From: Streptomyces sp. DT2A-34
GTDB taxonomy: Bacteria; Actinomycetota; Actinomycetes; Streptomycetales; Streptomycetaceae
DNA length: 64,000 nt
Direction: 5' to 3'
Assembly: GCF_030499515.1 (NCBI RefSeq)
Contig: NZ_JASTWJ010000001.1
Coordinates: 6,986,001-7,050,000 of the forward strand
Shown here: positions 23,692-36,100 of the stretch, piece after piece
How the letters are laid out: the number at the start of each line of letters is the position of its first letter
Position numbering within the stretch: the stretch's first letter is position 1
Position numbers and translations under genes: made by a program
Notes under the pieces: model-generated
Database searches by the model: none
What the model was told of the DNA's origin: nothing
The model's input: the letters and a program-made list of their open reading frames with translations, nothing else

Positions 23692-26600
23692 CTAGTCGAG
23701 GCCAGCGGTCAGCTCGTCGAGCTCGTCCCGGGACAGACCCGCGACCGACGGGCCGGCGCCGCCCCCGGCGGCCCGGGACACGAGTGCGGTCAGCGCCGTG
23801 AACCAGGACTCGGCCAACGCCCGCACCTCCGGCTCGCCCAGCACGCCCTCGGGCCACGCCCAGTCGGCCACCAGCAGCGGTCCGCCGGCCGTGTCGTGGA
23901 CGACCGCGTTGATGTCGAGGGCGTGGGCGGCTGCGAGGCCGGGGTCGCAGCCGGCGCCGAGTGCCGACGTCTCGGGGGCGAAGGCCCACAGCTCGGTGGC
24001 GGTGGGGGCGCTGAACCGGCCGAGGTAGTTGAAGCCGATCGCCGGTGTCGGTGCCTTGGCCAACTCGGGTGCCGTGTCCGGGTTGAGGTAACGCAGGAGG
24101 CCGTGTCCCACGCCGTGGTCGGGCAGTTCGCGCAGCCGCTCCGCGACCCGGGTGGCGGCGAGGTCGGCGGCGGGTCCGGCCGCCAGGGCGTCGCCCACGT
24201 CCACGCCCGCCAGATCCAGGTGGACCGGGTAGAGCGAGGTGAACCAGCCGACCGTGCCCGACGGTTCGAGCCCGGCCGCCGGCTCCTGACGGCCGTGCCC
24301 CTCGACGTCGAGTACGACGTGCGGGGAGCCGTGCCGGTCGGCGACGGCCAGCGCGAGGCCGGTGAGCAGGATGTCCTGGACACCGAGGTGCAAGGCGGCC
24401 GGGACGTCGGTGAGCAGCGGTCCCGTGGTCTCGGGCGGCAGCGTGAGCTTCAGCGAGCGCGTGGTGGCGGCGGTGTCCCGGTCGGGGTCGAGCGGGCGCC
24501 GGCCCAGTACGGCGTGCGGGGCACCGGCGATACGGCGCCACAGCTCGGCCTCGGCGGCCCGCGACGGCGTACGTGCCTGTTGGCCCAGCGCCACCGACCA
24601 GCGGCGGAACGACGTTGCCACGGGCGCAAGCCGGGGGCTGCGCCCGGCGGCAACGGACTCCCAGGCGGCCTTCAGATCGGGTACGAGGATGCGCCAGGAC
24701 ACGCCGTCCACGGCCAGGTGGTGGACGGTCAGCAGCAGCCGCCCGGCCCGATCCGGTCCGGCGTCGAACCAGACGGCCCGGACCATCGCGCCGGCCGCCG
24801 GATCGAGCAGTCCCACAGCCCGGTCGAACTCCTCGGCCACGGCCGCGTGGAGGTCGTCCGTGCCGGACATCGCGGAGACGTCCCGGCGGTCGAGCAGGTC
24901 GGCGGCGCGGACGCGGCCGGCCGGGCTGACGTCGAGTTCCAGGGCCGGGGTGAGCCGGGAACGCAGCATGTCGTGATGGTCGAGCACCGCCTGGAGGGCG
25001 TCGGCCAGCCGGGGCAGACCGGCGCCCGCCGGGACCGTCAGCAGGACGGACTGGCTGAACCGCCCGATCGGACCGCCGCGTTCGAGCAGCCACCGCATGA
25101 TGGGTGTGAGCGGGACCGGGCCCACGCCGTCGGCGTCATGGACGCCGACCGCCCCGACACTGCCGCCGACCGGCCCACGGGCCACCGCGGCCAGCTCCTT
25201 CACCGTCTGGTGCTTGAAGACGTCGCGGGCGCTGATGACGACTCCGGCCTCGGCTGCCCGGCTCACCAGTTGGATCGAGGCGATGCTGTCGCCGCCGAGG
25301 GCGAAGAAGTCCTCGTCGAGCGGGACTTCGGACAGCTTGAGCAGCTCGCGGAAGAGTCCGGCGAGGACGCGCTCGGCCGGAGTCGCCGGTTCCTGTCCGC
25401 CGGCGACCTCAGGTGTTCCCGTGGGCGCGGGCGGCGCCTGGCGGTCGAGCGCTCCGTCGGGTGTCGGCGTCGGCGTCGGCGCCGGGGCCGGGGCCGGTGT
25501 CGGTGTCGGCGCCGGGGCGTCCGGGCTACGGCGTATCGGTTCCCGGAGCGGAGCGGCGGGCGAAGCAGGGCGGATCTCTTCGCGGGCCGCGTTCCACCGG
25601 CCGGGTCGCCGGAGCTCGTCGTCCCCCGGCAGGTCCACGTCCTCGACGCGCAGGTCGGGGTCGGCGCCGACGGCGGTCAGGAAGTGGACGAGCCGCCGGG
25701 TGAGGAGCTGGGCCGTGGCCGGGTCGAACAGGTCGGTGCTGTACTCGGCGACGCCGTCGATGCCCGCCGGGGTGCCGTCGCCGTGGCGGCGCTCGCTCAG
25801 GTAGAGGCAGAGGTCGAAGCGGGCCGCGCCGGTCTCGACGGGCTCGCGCACGACGCCCAGGCCGGGCAGCGACAGGGCGACGTCGGAGGCGTGACCGGTG
25901 AAGGCCAGCATGACCTGGAACAGTGGGTGGCGGGCGAGGGTGCGCCGCGGGCTGAGAGCGTCCACGAGGAGGTCGAACGGCATGTCCTGGTGGGCGTAGG
26001 CGGCGAGGTCGAAGTCCCGGACACGGCGCAGGAGTTCACGGAACGTGGGGTTGCCGGAGGTGTCGGTGCGCAGGGTGAGGCTGTTGACGAAGAAGCCGAC
26101 CAGGTCGTCCAGCCTGCTGTCGGCACGTCCGGCGACCGGCGTGCCCATGGTGATGTCGGTGCCCGAACCGAGCCTGGTCAGCGTCGCGGCGAGCCCGGCC
26201 TGGAGCACCATGAACAGGGTGACCCGCGAGGCCGAGGCGAGGTCGGCCAGCGCGGCGTGCAGCTCCGCGTCGACGGTGAGGTGGGCGCGGTCGCCGTGTC
26301 CGGTGGGCTCGGCGGGCCTGGGGCGGTCGGTGGGGAGCGGCAGCTCCTCCGGGGCGTCTGCCAGCGCCTCCCGCCAGAAGGCCGTCTGACGCTCCAGCAG
26401 ACTTCCCGTCTCGCCTGCCGCCGCGCCGAACAGTTCGCGCTGCCAGTGCGCGAAGTCGGCGTACTGGACGGGCAGTGGCCGCCACTGCGGGGCGCATCCC
26501 GCGGTCCGGGCCGCGTACGCCGTCTCCAGGTCGCGCATCAGCGGTGCCATGGACCAGCCGTCGACGGCGATGTGGTGGGCGAGCAGCATCAGGACGTGCG

Positions 26601-29600
26601 TGTCGTCGTCGAGCGTGAACAGGGTGGCGCGCAGCGGGGTTTCCGCGGACAGGTCGAAGCGGTGGCCGGCGGCGGCGGTGAGCCGCGCGGGGAGTTCGGC
26701 GTCGGTGACCGGCACGACGACGAGGCTCGGGCATCCCACCTCCGCGTCCAGGATCCGCTGGTACGGAGTGCCCTGGAAGTCGGGGTGGAGGGTGCGCAGC
26801 GGTTCGTGGCGGGTCACGACGTCGGCGAGCGCCGCCTCCAGCGCCGGACGGTCGAGGGGGCCGGTGAGGCGCAGGGCCCAGGGAACGGTGTAGGTGTTGC
26901 TGCCGTCGAGGCGGCTCATGAACCACAGCCGCTGCTGGGCGTACGACAGCGGAATCGGGGCGTGCCCGCGTTCTCGCACCGTGAGTTCCAGGCGCCGGGC
27001 GCCGCCCTCGCTTTCGCCGATCCGCAACGCCAGCCCGGCGGGAGTCGCCGCCTCGAACACCGCCCGTACGGGCAGTGCGGTGCCCAGCGTGCTCCTGACG
27101 CGGTCGGTGAGCCGCATGGCGAGCAGGGAGTCGCCGCCGAGGTCGAAGAAGCCGTCGTCCGCGCCGACCCGGTGCGGATCCAGGCCGAGGACGTCGGCGA
27201 AGAGCCCGCACAGGATCTCCTCCTGCGGGGTGCGCGGGGCGCGTTCCCCGCTCCGCACGGAGGGCGCCGGCAGGGCGGCGCGGTCCAGCTTGCCGTTGGC
27301 GGTCAGTGGCAGCCGGTCGAGGACGACCACGGTGGAGGGGACCATGTGGTCCGGCAGTGTCCGCCCGGCGTGGCGGCGCACGGCGTCCGCGTCGAGGGCT
27401 CGTCCGACGGTGTAGCCGACCAGCCGCCCGTCCCGTACGAGGACGACCGCCTGCGCCACGTCGGGGTGGCCGGCGAGCGCCGCCTCCACCTCGCCGAGTT
27501 CGACGCGGAAGCCCCGGATCTTGACCTGGTCGTCGGCCCGGCCCAGGTACTCCAGCTCCCCGTCGGTGGACCGCCTTACCAAGTCGCCCGTGCGGTACAT
27601 GAGTTCACCGGGGCCGGTGGCGAACGGGTCGGCGACGAAGCGCCCGGCTGTCAGCCCCGGACGCCCCAGGTACCCGCGCGCCAGGCCCGCTCCCGCCACG
27701 TACAACTCGCCGGCCGCTCCCGGCGGCACCAGCCGCAGGCCCGCGTCCAGGACGTAGGCGCGCAGGTCGGGGATGGCGTGTCCGATGCCACTGGCCTGCG
27801 GACGGTCGTGTACCGCGGCCTCGGTCAGCGGCAGGCCCGTGACATGGACCGTCGTCTCGGTGATGCCGTACATGTTGACCAGTACGGGCGCGTCCTGCGG
27901 GTGCCGGGTGTACCACTCGGCGACCCGCGTGAAGTCGAGCGCCTCACCGCCGAAGACCACGTACCGCAGGGCCAGTTCACGCCCGACGTCCGGCAGGGCG
28001 GCGTCCGCGCGCAGGAGTTCGCCGAACGCCGAGGGCGTCTGGTTCAGCACGGTGACCCGCTCGCGCGCCAGCAGCCGCAGGAACTCCTCCGGTTCCCGGC
28101 TCACCGCGTACGGGACGACGACCAGCGTGCCACCGTGCAGCAGCGCGCCCCACAGCTCCCACACCGAGAAGTCGAACGCGTAGGAGTGGAACAGCGTCCA
28201 CACGTCGTCCGGGCCGAAGTCGAACCAGCGCCGGGTGGCCGAGAAGAGCCGTACGACGTTCCGGTGCGGGACCGCGACGCCCTTCGGCCGTCCGGTGGAA
28301 CCCGAGGTGTAGATGACGTAGGCGAGGTGGTCGCCGGTCAGGGACGGCGCCGCGGGTGCCGCCCCGGGATACGCCCGCGACTCGTCCGGCGTGACCACGG
28401 GGACCTCGCACGCGGGCAGGCCCGGCGCCACGTCCGCCGTCGTGACCAGCAGCACCGGATCTGCGTCGGCCAGCATGAACGCCAGCCGGTCCGCCGGGTA
28501 CTCCGGGTCCATCGGCAGGTACGCGGCGCCGGTCTTCAGGACCGCCAGCACGGCCACCACGAGTTCCGGCGAACGCGGCAGCGCGAGGGCCACCAGCCGC
28601 TCCGGGCCCGCGCCGCGTGCCGCCAGCAGGTGCGCCAGGCGGTTGGCCCGCGCGTCCAGTTCGGCGTACGTGAGGCGGGTGCCCTCGTGCACCACGGCCG
28701 TGGCGCCGGGGGTGCGGGCAGCCTGGTCCGCGAACAGTCCGGACAGCGTGGCCGAGGACGCTGCGGCCGTGCCGGCGGCCCCGCCCAGCAGCCGATCCCG
28801 CTCTCCCGGCAGCAGGATCTCGACCTCACGCACGCGACGTGCCGGATTCGCCGCGAAGGCCTCCAGGACGGCGGCGAACCGGTCCAGGAACTGCCGGGCG
28901 CCCGTCCCGTCGTACAGGTCGGGCCGGTAGGACAGGCGCAGGGCGAGCCGCCGGCCGGGCAGGACGGCGAGGGTGAGGGCGTAGTGGGTGGCGTCGCGGC
29001 CGGTGAGCTCAGTGACCCGGGACGCTCCGGGGCCGGTCGCGGCCGGGTGGTTCTCGAAGGCCAGCAGGGTGTCGAAGAGTTCGCCACCGCTGCCCGCGGC
29101 GCGCCGGATGTCGGCGAGCCCGAGGTGCTGGTGCGGCAGCAGGGCCGCCTGCCGCTGGTGGAGCGTGGTGAGGAGGTCGACGAGAGTGCCGTCCTCGTCC
29201 CAGCGGACGCGGGTGGGAACGGTGTTGATGCAGAAGCCGACCAGGGACGCGATGTTCGGCAGCTCGGGCGGGCGCACGGTCACCGCCTGGCCGAAGACGG
29301 TGTCGGTGCGGCCGGTCAGGCGGCCCAGCAGCACACCCCAGGCGCCCTGGACGAGCGTGTTGAGAGTGATCCCGAGGGACCGGGCGGTGGCCTCGGCGGC
29401 ACTGGTCAACCGCTCGGGGAGCTCGACGACCAGCTCTTGGGGCACAACGGTGCCCGTCCCGGACCGGCCGGGGGCGAGCAGGGTGGGTTCGCCCGCCTCC
29501 GCGAGGGCGTCGCGCCAGGCGTTCTCGGCGGCGGCCCGGTCCTGCCCGCCCAGCCAGGCGAGGTAGTCGCGGTAGGCGGGCGCCGGCGGCAGCGCGGTGG

Positions 29601-30114
29601 GGTGCGCGCCCTCATACAGGGCGGTGAACTCGCGCACCAGCAGCTGCTTCGACCAGCCGTCCAGCAGGATGTGGTGGTTGGTGACCAGCAGGCGGTAGCG
29701 GTCCGGGGACCATCTGACCAGCAGGTAGCGCAGGAGCGGCGGCTTGGCGAGGTCGAAGCGGCGGGCGCGTTCCTCGTCCAGCAGCCGCTCCCACTCCTTG
29801 TCGCGCTCGTCCTCGCCGAGGGCGGACAGGTCGGCCTCGGACCAGGGGAGTTCGATGTCCGTGGGCACGATCTGCAGCGGCCGCCCGGTGTCCCGGCGAC
29901 GGAAGCAGGCGCGCAGGTTGGGGTGCCGGTCGAGCAGGGCCTGTCCCGCGGCGCGGACGGCGGCGGGGTCCACGGGGCCCGCGAGCTCCAGGATCTGCTG
30001 GGTGGCGTAGAGGTCGGGGGTCTGCTCGTCGTCGTACAGGGCGTGGAAGAGCAGGCCTTCCTGCAACGGCGACAAGGGCAGGATGTCGGCGATTGGGGAA
30101 CCGGACCGAGTCAC
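23692..30114 (-). CDS. NRPS B: C-A-T-C-T-E, second module lacks adenylation
   Basis: A 2140-residue protein. C1 spans about 8-440 (HHILLDGWS), A1 441-948, T1 965-1035 ([12 protein letters not shown]), C2 1042-1478 ([10 protein letters not shown]), T2 1580-1640 ([16 protein letters not shown]), and E 1660-2095 ([10 protein letters not shown]). A1 residues read D-F-W-N-V-G-M-V-H-K, the threonine code. After C2, where an A domain should be, there are only about 90 residues rich in Pro/Thr/Ala ([19 protein letters not shown]) before T2. The carrier sequence is the kind that precedes epimerases, so this module should take a residue loaded in trans and give the D form. C1 is of the type following an E domain, agreeing with NRPS A ending in E. 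The start GTG 30114 has GGAGGT within the last codons of NRPS A; the two genes are 6 bp apart. The C-terminal [14 protein letters not shown] may be a docking helix. Confidence 0.95.
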   Translation of the reverse strand: MTRSGSPIADILPLSPLQEGLLFHALYDDEQTPDLYATQQILELAGPVDPAAVRAAGQALLDRHPNLRACFRRRDTGRPLQIVPTDIELPWSEADLSALGEDERDKEWERLLDEERARRFDLAKPPLLRYLLVRWSPDRYRLLVTNHHILLDGWSKQLLVREFTALYEGAHPTALPPAPAYRDYLAWLGGQDRAAAENAWRDALAEAGEPTLLAPGRSGTGTVVPQELVVELPERLTSAAEATARSLGITLNTLVQGAWGVLLGRLTGRTDTVFGQAVTVRPPELPNIASLVGFCINTVPTRVRWDEDGTLVDLLTTLHQRQAALLPHQHLGLADIRRAAGSGGELFDTLLAFENHPAATGPGASRVTELTGRDATHYALTLAVLPGRRLALRLSYRPDLYDGTGARQFLDRFAAVLEAFAANPARRVREVEILLPGERDRLLGGAAGTAAASSATLSGLFADQAARTPGATAVVHEGTRLTYAELDARANRLAHLLAARGAGPERLVALALPRSPELVVAVLAVLKTGAAYLPMDPEYPADRLAFMLADADPVLLVTTADVAPGLPACEVPVVTPDESRAYPGAAPAAPSLTGDHLAYVIYTSGSTGRPKGVAVPHRNVVRLFSATRRWFDFGPDDVWTLFHSYAFDFSVWELWGALLHGGTLVVVPYAVSREPEEFLRLLARERVTVLNQTPSAFGELLRADAALPDVGRELALRYVVFGGEALDFTRVAEWYTRHPQDAPVLVNMYGITETTVHVTGLPLTEAAVHDRPQASGIGHAIPDLRAYVLDAGLRLVPPGAAGELYVAGAGLARGYLGRPGLTAGRFVADPFATGPGELMYRTGDLVRRSTDGELEYLGRADDQVKIRGFRVELGEVEAALAGHPDVAQAVVLVRDGRLVGYTVGRALDADAVRRHAGRTLPDHMVPSTVVVLDRLPLTANGKLDRAALPAPSVRSGERAPRTPQEEILCGLFADVLGLDPHRVGADDGFFDLGGDSLLAMRLTDRVRSTLGTALPVRAVFEAATPAGLALRIGESEGGARRLELTVRERGHAPIPLSYAQQRLWFMSRLDGSNTYTVPWALRLTGPLDRPALEAALADVVTRHEPLRTLHPDFQGTPYQRILDAEVGCPSLVVVPVTDAELPARLTAAAGHRFDLSAETPLRATLFTLDDDTHVLMLLAHHIAVDGWSMAPLMRDLETAYAARTAGCAPQWRPLPVQYADFAHWQRELFGAAAGETGSLLERQTAFWREALADAPEELPLPTDRPRPAEPTGHGDRAHLTVDAELHAALADLASASRVTLFMVLQAGLAATLTRLGSGTDITMGTPVAGRADSRLDDLVGFFVNSLTLRTDTSGNPTFRELLRRVRDFDLAAYAHQDMPFDLLVDALSPRRTLARHPLFQVMLAFTGHASDVALSLPGLGVVREPVETGAARFDLCLYLSERRHGDGTPAGIDGVAEYSTDLFDPATAQLLTRRLVHFLTAVGADPDLRVEDVDLPGDDELRRPGRWNAAREEIRPASPAAPLREPIRRSPDAPAPTPTPAPAPAPTPTPTPDGALDRQAPPAPTGTPEVAGGQEPATPAERVLAGLFRELLKLSEVPLDEDFFALGGDSIASIQLVSRAAEAGVVISARDVFKHQTVKELAAVARGPVGGSVGAVGVHDADGVGPVPLTPIMRWLLERGGPIGRFSQSVLLTVPAGAGLPRLADALQAVLDHHDMLRSRLTPALELDVSPAGRVRAADLLDRRDVSAMSGTDDLHAAVAEEFDRAVGLLDPAAGAMVRAVWFDAGPDRAGRLLLTVHHLAVDGVSWRILVPDLKAAWESVAAGRSPRLAPVATSFRRWSVALGQQARTPSRAAEAELWRRIAGAPHAVLGRRPLDPDRDTAATTRSLKLTLPPETTGPLLTDVPAALHLGVQDILLTGLALAVADRHGSPHVVLDVEGHGRQEPAAGLEPSGTVGWFTSLYPVHLDLAGVDVGDALAAGPAADLAATRVAERLRELPDHGVGHGLLRYLNPDTAPELAKAPTPAIGFNYLGRFSAPTATELWAFAPETSALGAGCDPGLAAAHALDINAVVHDTAGGPLLVADWAWPEGVLGEPEVRALAESWFTALTALVSRAAGGGAGPSVAGLSRDELDELTAGLD
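25456..25519. repeat. Hexanucleotide repeat coding the linker of the A-less module
   Basis: About ten units of GTCGGC/GCCGGG-type hexamers encode the Pro-Thr/Pro-Ala alternation in NRPS B at the point where an adenylation domain is missing. It is an in-frame microsatellite, so linker length could vary between strains. Confidence 0.85.
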
Positions 30115-30120
30115 CGTGGG

Positions 30121-33100
30121 TTACCTCCACTCATTGTCGAACTCTGCTTCGAGTTCGTCGATCTCTGCTTGGGACAGCGACACCAGGGGCAGATCGGACG
30201 GGGTGTGCCCGCCCGCCCCGCCGGTGCCGCCGTCGGCCTGCGCGGCCAACTCCTCCAGCCAGCGGTCCGCGAGGGCGCGCACATCGGGCTCGGACCAGAT
30301 GCCGGGGACCCAGGACCAGGTGGTGTCCAGCCGGCCGTCCTCGGTGGTCACGGCGGTGATCTCCAGACCGTGGGCCACCGGCATGGCGGGATCGTGGACG
30401 GCTCCCAGGTTGCGCAGCGCCTCCGGCGCGGGCGACCAGTCGCCGTCGGCCGGACGGACCGTCCGGCCCAGGTAGTTGAAGCCGACCTCCGGCGCCGGGA
30501 GGGCCGCGAGGAGCGGCCCGTTGTCCGGGTCGAGGTGTCGGAACAGACCGTGTCCGATGCCGTGGTCCGGGACAGACCGCAGCTGTTCCTTGACGGTCTT
30601 GAGGACCTGCGCCGGGTCCGCGGGGTCGACGCCGGCGAGGTCGAGCCGTGCGGGTACGACGCTGGTGAACCAGCCGACCGTCCGCGTCAGGTCGATGCCC
30701 TCGGCGATCTCCTCCCGCCCGTGCCGCTCGATGTCCAGGAGCAGGGCCGGATGACCGTCCCGGGAGCGCCGCCACCGGACGAACGCGGCGGCCAGCGCGG
30801 CGATCAGGACGTCCTCGGGCCCGGCGTGGAAGGCGGCGGGCACGGTGGTCAGCAGCTCGGTGGTGGTCTCGGCCGGGAGCTGCCGGGTGAGGTGCCGCAT
30901 CTCGCCCACGGTGTCTCGCCCCGGATCAGGGCGACGCGCACCCAGCCCAGGGGCCGGAGCCTCCAACATCGCACGCCATAGCTCCGGTTCCGCCGCCCGT
31001 GCCGGGCTGCGGGCCTCCCGCTCCAGCAGCCGGGCCCAGCGCCGGAAGGAGGTGCCCCGCCCGGGCAGCTCCTCCTGGCGCCAGGCCGCGGCCAGGTCGG
31101 AGCACAGGATGCGCCAGGACACGCTGTCCACCGCGAGGTGATGGACCGTCAACAGAAGTCGCCCGGGGCCGCGGGGGCCCGCGTCGAGCCACACCGCGCG
31201 CACCAACTCGCCCTTCTCCGGGCTGAGTCGTGACGCGGACCTGTGCGACACCTCACCGAAGTCCACCGCTTCGGTGCTGCGCTCCAGCACCGTGGCCGCG
31301 TCGACGGTCCCGGGAGGCGGGACCTCGGCCGTCCGTCCGTCGGGCGCCAGGCGCAGTCGTAGCGTGTCGTGATGGTCGAGGACGGTCTGGAGCGCGGCCG
31401 TCAGTCGCTCCGCGTCCGCGCCCGCCGGAGCGAGGAGCAGGACGGACTGGCTGAACGCCCCGATCGGGCCGCCTCGTTCGAGCAGCCGACGCATGGCCGG
31501 TGTGAGGGGCAGGGTGCCGGTCGGCGCGTCCTGTTCCCGGTCGGAACCGGTGGCCGGCCGAGCGGCCGCCGTGGCGGCGAGACCGGCGACGGTACGCTGC
31601 TCGAACACGTCACGCGGGGTCAGGCGCAGACCCGCGGCGAGCGCGCGGCTCACCAGGTGGATGGAGGTGATGCTGTCGCCGCCCAGGTCGAAGAAGCCGT
31701 CGTCGACACCGACGTCCCCGGCGGGGACGCCGAGGACCTCGGCGAACAGGTCCCTGAGGGTCTGCTCCCGGGAGGTGCGCGGAGCCCGGCCCGTCGTCTC
31801 GTGGGCGGTGGCCGGTGCGGGCAGGGCGGCGCGGTCCAGCTTGCCGTTGGGTGTCATCGGCAGGGCGTCGAGCGCCACGAGTGCCTCGGGGACCATGTGG
31901 GCGGGCAGCTGCCGGGCGGCGTGCGCGAGCAGGGCGGGGCAGTCGGTGTCGGGGGCTGAGACGACGTATCCGACCAGACGCCGTACGCCGGCCCGGTCCT
32001 CGCTCACCACCACCGCGGCCTGGGCGACAGCGGGATGGGAGGTGAGCGCGCCCTCGACCTCGCCGGGCTCGATCCGCAGGCCGCGGATCTTGAGCTGGCC
32101 GTCGGCCCGCCCGCGCAGTTCCAGAGTGCCGTCGGCCCGCCACACGGCCAGGTCGCCAGTCCGGTACATGCGCCCGCCGCACGGATCGAAGGGGTCGGCG
32201 ACGAACCGCTCGGCGGTCAGGCCCGGCCGCCTCCAGTAGCCGCGCGCGACGTGGTCGCCGGCGACGTACAACTCGCCTTCGACACCGACCGGTACGGGCG
32301 TGAGCCGGGTGTCGAGAACATACGCCCGGGTGTTCCACATGGGGCGTCCGACGGGCACCGGACCGGCCGGCAGGTCGTCGCCGGGTTCGATGCGGTGGTC
32401 GGTGCAGCCGACGGTGAGCTCGGTCGGACCGTAGTGGTTGATCAGGCGTACGCCTGGGTGGTCCGCGCGCCAGCCGCGCAGGGCCTCGCCGACCAGGGCC
32501 TCGCCGCCGAGCATGAACTCCTCGGCCGGCGACAGGTCGTGGGGCAGGGCGGGCAGCAACGGCAGGTGACTGGGCGTCGCCTTGAGGAAGGTGTAGCCGC
32601 CGTTCGCCGGCGCCGCGCCGGCGTCGTGGAAGCCGGCGATGTGCACCCGGCCGCCGGCGGCGAGCGCCCCGTGCAAAGTGGTCACGGTCGCGTCGAAGGA
32701 CATCGTGGCGTGCAGCAGCGAGGTGCCGCGCAGGCTGGGGTAGGCCTCGACGCAACGCGCCACATAGGTGGTCAGGTTGCGGTGCTCGACGACGACGCCC
32801 TTGGGGCGGCCGGTGGTGCCGGAGGTGTAGATCAGGTAGGCGGGGTCGGCGGGACGGGCCTCGGGCAGGGGGGTGTCCGGGTCGTCCGGGGCCGCATCCG
32901 GATCCACCACGGGACAGTCGACACCGAGTGCGAGCCGGTCCCTGGCGATCAGGCACACGGGATCCGCGTCGGCGAGCAGATACGCGGTGCGTTCGGCCGG
33001 ATGCTCGGGGTCCAGTGGCAGATACGCGGCGCCTGCCTTGAGGACGGCGAGCACGGCGATCGCGAGGTCGACCGACCGGGACAGCGAGAACGCGACGACC

Positions 33101-36100
33101 CGCCCCGGTCCGGCACCGTGCGAGACCAGCACGCGGGCCAACCGATCGGCCCGAGCGTCGAGTTGACGATACGTCAGGGTGGTTGCGCCGTCCTCGACCG
33201 CGACGGCGTCCGGTGCCTGTGCGGCGCGCGCTGCGAAGAGCCGGGGAAAGGTGGTGTCCGGCACGTCGCGTGCCGTGTCGTTGAACTCGGTCAGCAGACG
33301 GCGGCGTTCGGCGTCCGAAAGGATGCCGAGAGTGCCGATGGCGCGGTCGGGTTCGAGGACGGCGGCCCGCAGCAGGCGTTCCAGCCGGGCGGCGAGTTCC
33401 TCGGCGGTGCCCCGGTCGAAGAGGTCGGCGCTGTACTGGAGGATGCCCTCGATGCCGTCGGGGGAGCCGTCGGCGGTGCGGTGCTCGCCCAGGTTGAAGG
33501 TCAGGTCGACCTTGGTGGCCCCGGTCTCCACGGGCAGCGTGCGGGCGTGCAGTCCGGGCAGGCCGGGGCGGGGTCCGGCCGTGGGGCGGAAGGCGAGCAT
33601 CACCTGGAAGAGCGGGTGCCGGGCGAGCGAGCGGGGCGGGTTGAGCGCCTCCACCAGGTGCTCGAACGGCAGCTCCTGGTGGGCGTAGGCCGCCAGATCC
33701 GTCTCCCGGACCCGGCCGAGCAGTTCCCGGAAGCCGGGGTCGCCCGAGGTGTCGGTGCGCAGGACGAGGGTGTTGACGAAGCAGCCGACCAGGTCGTCCA
33801 AGACCTCGTCCGCGCGACCGGCGACGGGCGTGCCGAGCGGGATGTCGGTGCCCGCGCCCAGCCGGGTGAGCAGGGCGGCGAGGCCTGCCTGCACGACCAT
33901 GAACACCGTCGTGCCGGTCTCGGCGGCCAGCGCGCGCAGCCGCCGGTGCAGATCCGCGTCCAGCCGGACGGGGATGTCGCCGCCCCGGTGAGTGGCGCGT
34001 GCGGGGCGCGGACGGTCGGCGGGGAGCGGGAGTTCGTCGGGGAGCCCGGCGAGCACCGCGCGCCAGTGCCCGAGCCGGCGGTCCTGCTCGTCGCCGGGCA
34101 CCTCGTGCTGCCAGACGCAGTAGTCGGCGTACTGGACGGGCAGCGGCGCCCAGCCCGGCTCCCGCCCCTCCAGGCGTGCGCCGAAGGCGGTCGCCAGGTC
34201 GAGCAGAAGAGGGTCCAGGGACCAGCCGTCGCCGGCGATGTGGTGCAGTACGAGGAGGAGCACATGGTCCTCGGGGCCGAGCACGAGGAGGTGCGCCCGG
34301 AACGGGGCTTCCTCTTCGATCCGAAACCCTTCCGCCGCCAACTGCCCGAGCAGATCCGGGAGTTCTGCCTCAGCCACCTGGTCGACGACACGCAGGTCCG
34401 GCGTGAAGGGCTCCAGCGGCCGCTGGCAGGGGAGACCGTCGGCGTCCGGGTAGACGGTGCGCAGGATCTCGTGCCGGGTGACGAGGTCGGCGAGGGCCGC
34501 GCGCAGGGCGTCCAGGTCGAGACGAGCGCCGGTCAGCCGCAGGGCGAGGGGGATGTTGTAGGCCGCGCTCGGGCCCTCCAGACGGTGCAGGAACCACAGC
34601 CGCCGCTGGGCGGACGACAACGGGGCCGCCTCGTCAGGTGCCGTGCGCGGAGTCGGCCGCGGGGCGGACCTTACGGTTCTTCCGGCACCTGTTTTTCCGG
34701 GACCTGTCAGCAGCCGGGCCAGCGCGGCCGGGGTGGGCGCCTGGAAGACATCCCGCAGGGCCAGTTCGACGCCGAGGGTGGTGCGGATACGGCCGAGCAG
34801 ACGCAGGGCGAGCAGCGAGTGACCGCCGAGCGCGAAGAAGCCGTCGCTGGGGCCTACGTCCGCCAGCCCGAGCATGTCGGCGAAGAGGGTGCACAGGAGC
34901 TGTTCGTGCGGGGTGCGCGCGGCCGAGTGCGGCTGCGGGGCGGCAGGGGCGGGCGCGGCGGGCAGCGCGGCCCGGTCCAGCTTGCCGTTGCGGGTCAGCG
35001 GCAGCCGGTCGAGGACCACGACGGCGGAGGGGACCATGAAGTCGGGCAGCCGGGCGGCGAGATGGCCGCGCAGGACGTCCGGGGCCGGAGTGGTGCCCTC
35101 AGCGCACACCGCGTACGCGATCAGCCGCCGATCGCCGGGCCGGTCCTCCCGGAGGGCGGCCACCGCCTGGGTGACCTCCGGGTGGGCGGCGAGCACCGTT
35201 TCGATCTCGCCGGGTTCGATGCGGAAGCCGCGGAGCTTGAGCTGGCCGTCGGCGCGGCCGTGGAACTCCAGCTCGCCGCCGGCCGTCACGCGCGCGTGGT
35301 CGCCGGTGCGGTACATACGGGCGCCGGGCGGGCCGTAGGGGTCGGCGACGAAGCGTTCGGCGCTCGCGCCCGGTCGGCCCAGATAGCCGCGGGCCACGCC
35401 GGGACCGGCCACGTACAACTCCCCGATCGTGCCCGGGGGAAGCGGCTGCAGGGCCGAGTCGAGCACGTACGCCCGCATGCCGTCCAGCGGGCGGCCGATC
35501 GGCAGCGGGTCGGGCACCGGCGCATCCGCCGCGCAGGGGCGGCAGGCGGCGAACGTGGTGGTCTCGGTCGGGCCGTAGCCGTCGGTGACCGTCAGTCCCG
35601 GGCAGGCTGCCAGGACCCGGCGCACGGCGTCGGCGGGGACGGCCTCACCGCCGGTCCACACCTGGCGAAGCCCCGCGAAGCACCCCGGGTCCTCCTCCGC
35701 GGCCAGGCGGAACAGCCCCGCGGTGAGCCACAGCGCCGTCAGCCCGTGCCGCTCCGTCAGGCGAGCGACGGCGGCGGCGTCCATGTCCTCGTCCGGCCCG
35801 GCGAGAACGGCGGTGCCGCCGTTCAGCAGCGGTACCCACATCTCGTAGGTGGAGGCGTCGAACGCGGTCGGCGAGTGCACGAGCACACGCGTGTGCGCGC
35901 CGTCGCCGAACGCGGAGTCGGCGGCCAGGGCGGTGACGTCGAGGTGGGTGACGGCGACGCCCTTGGGGACGCCGGTGGAGCCGGAGGTGTGGCTGACGTA
36001 GGCGAGCTGGGCCGGGTGCAGTGGCACGGCGGGGTCCCCGCCCGGTTCGGCGGCGAGCGTCGGGTCGTCGACACGGACCACGACCATGCCGTCGTACGAC

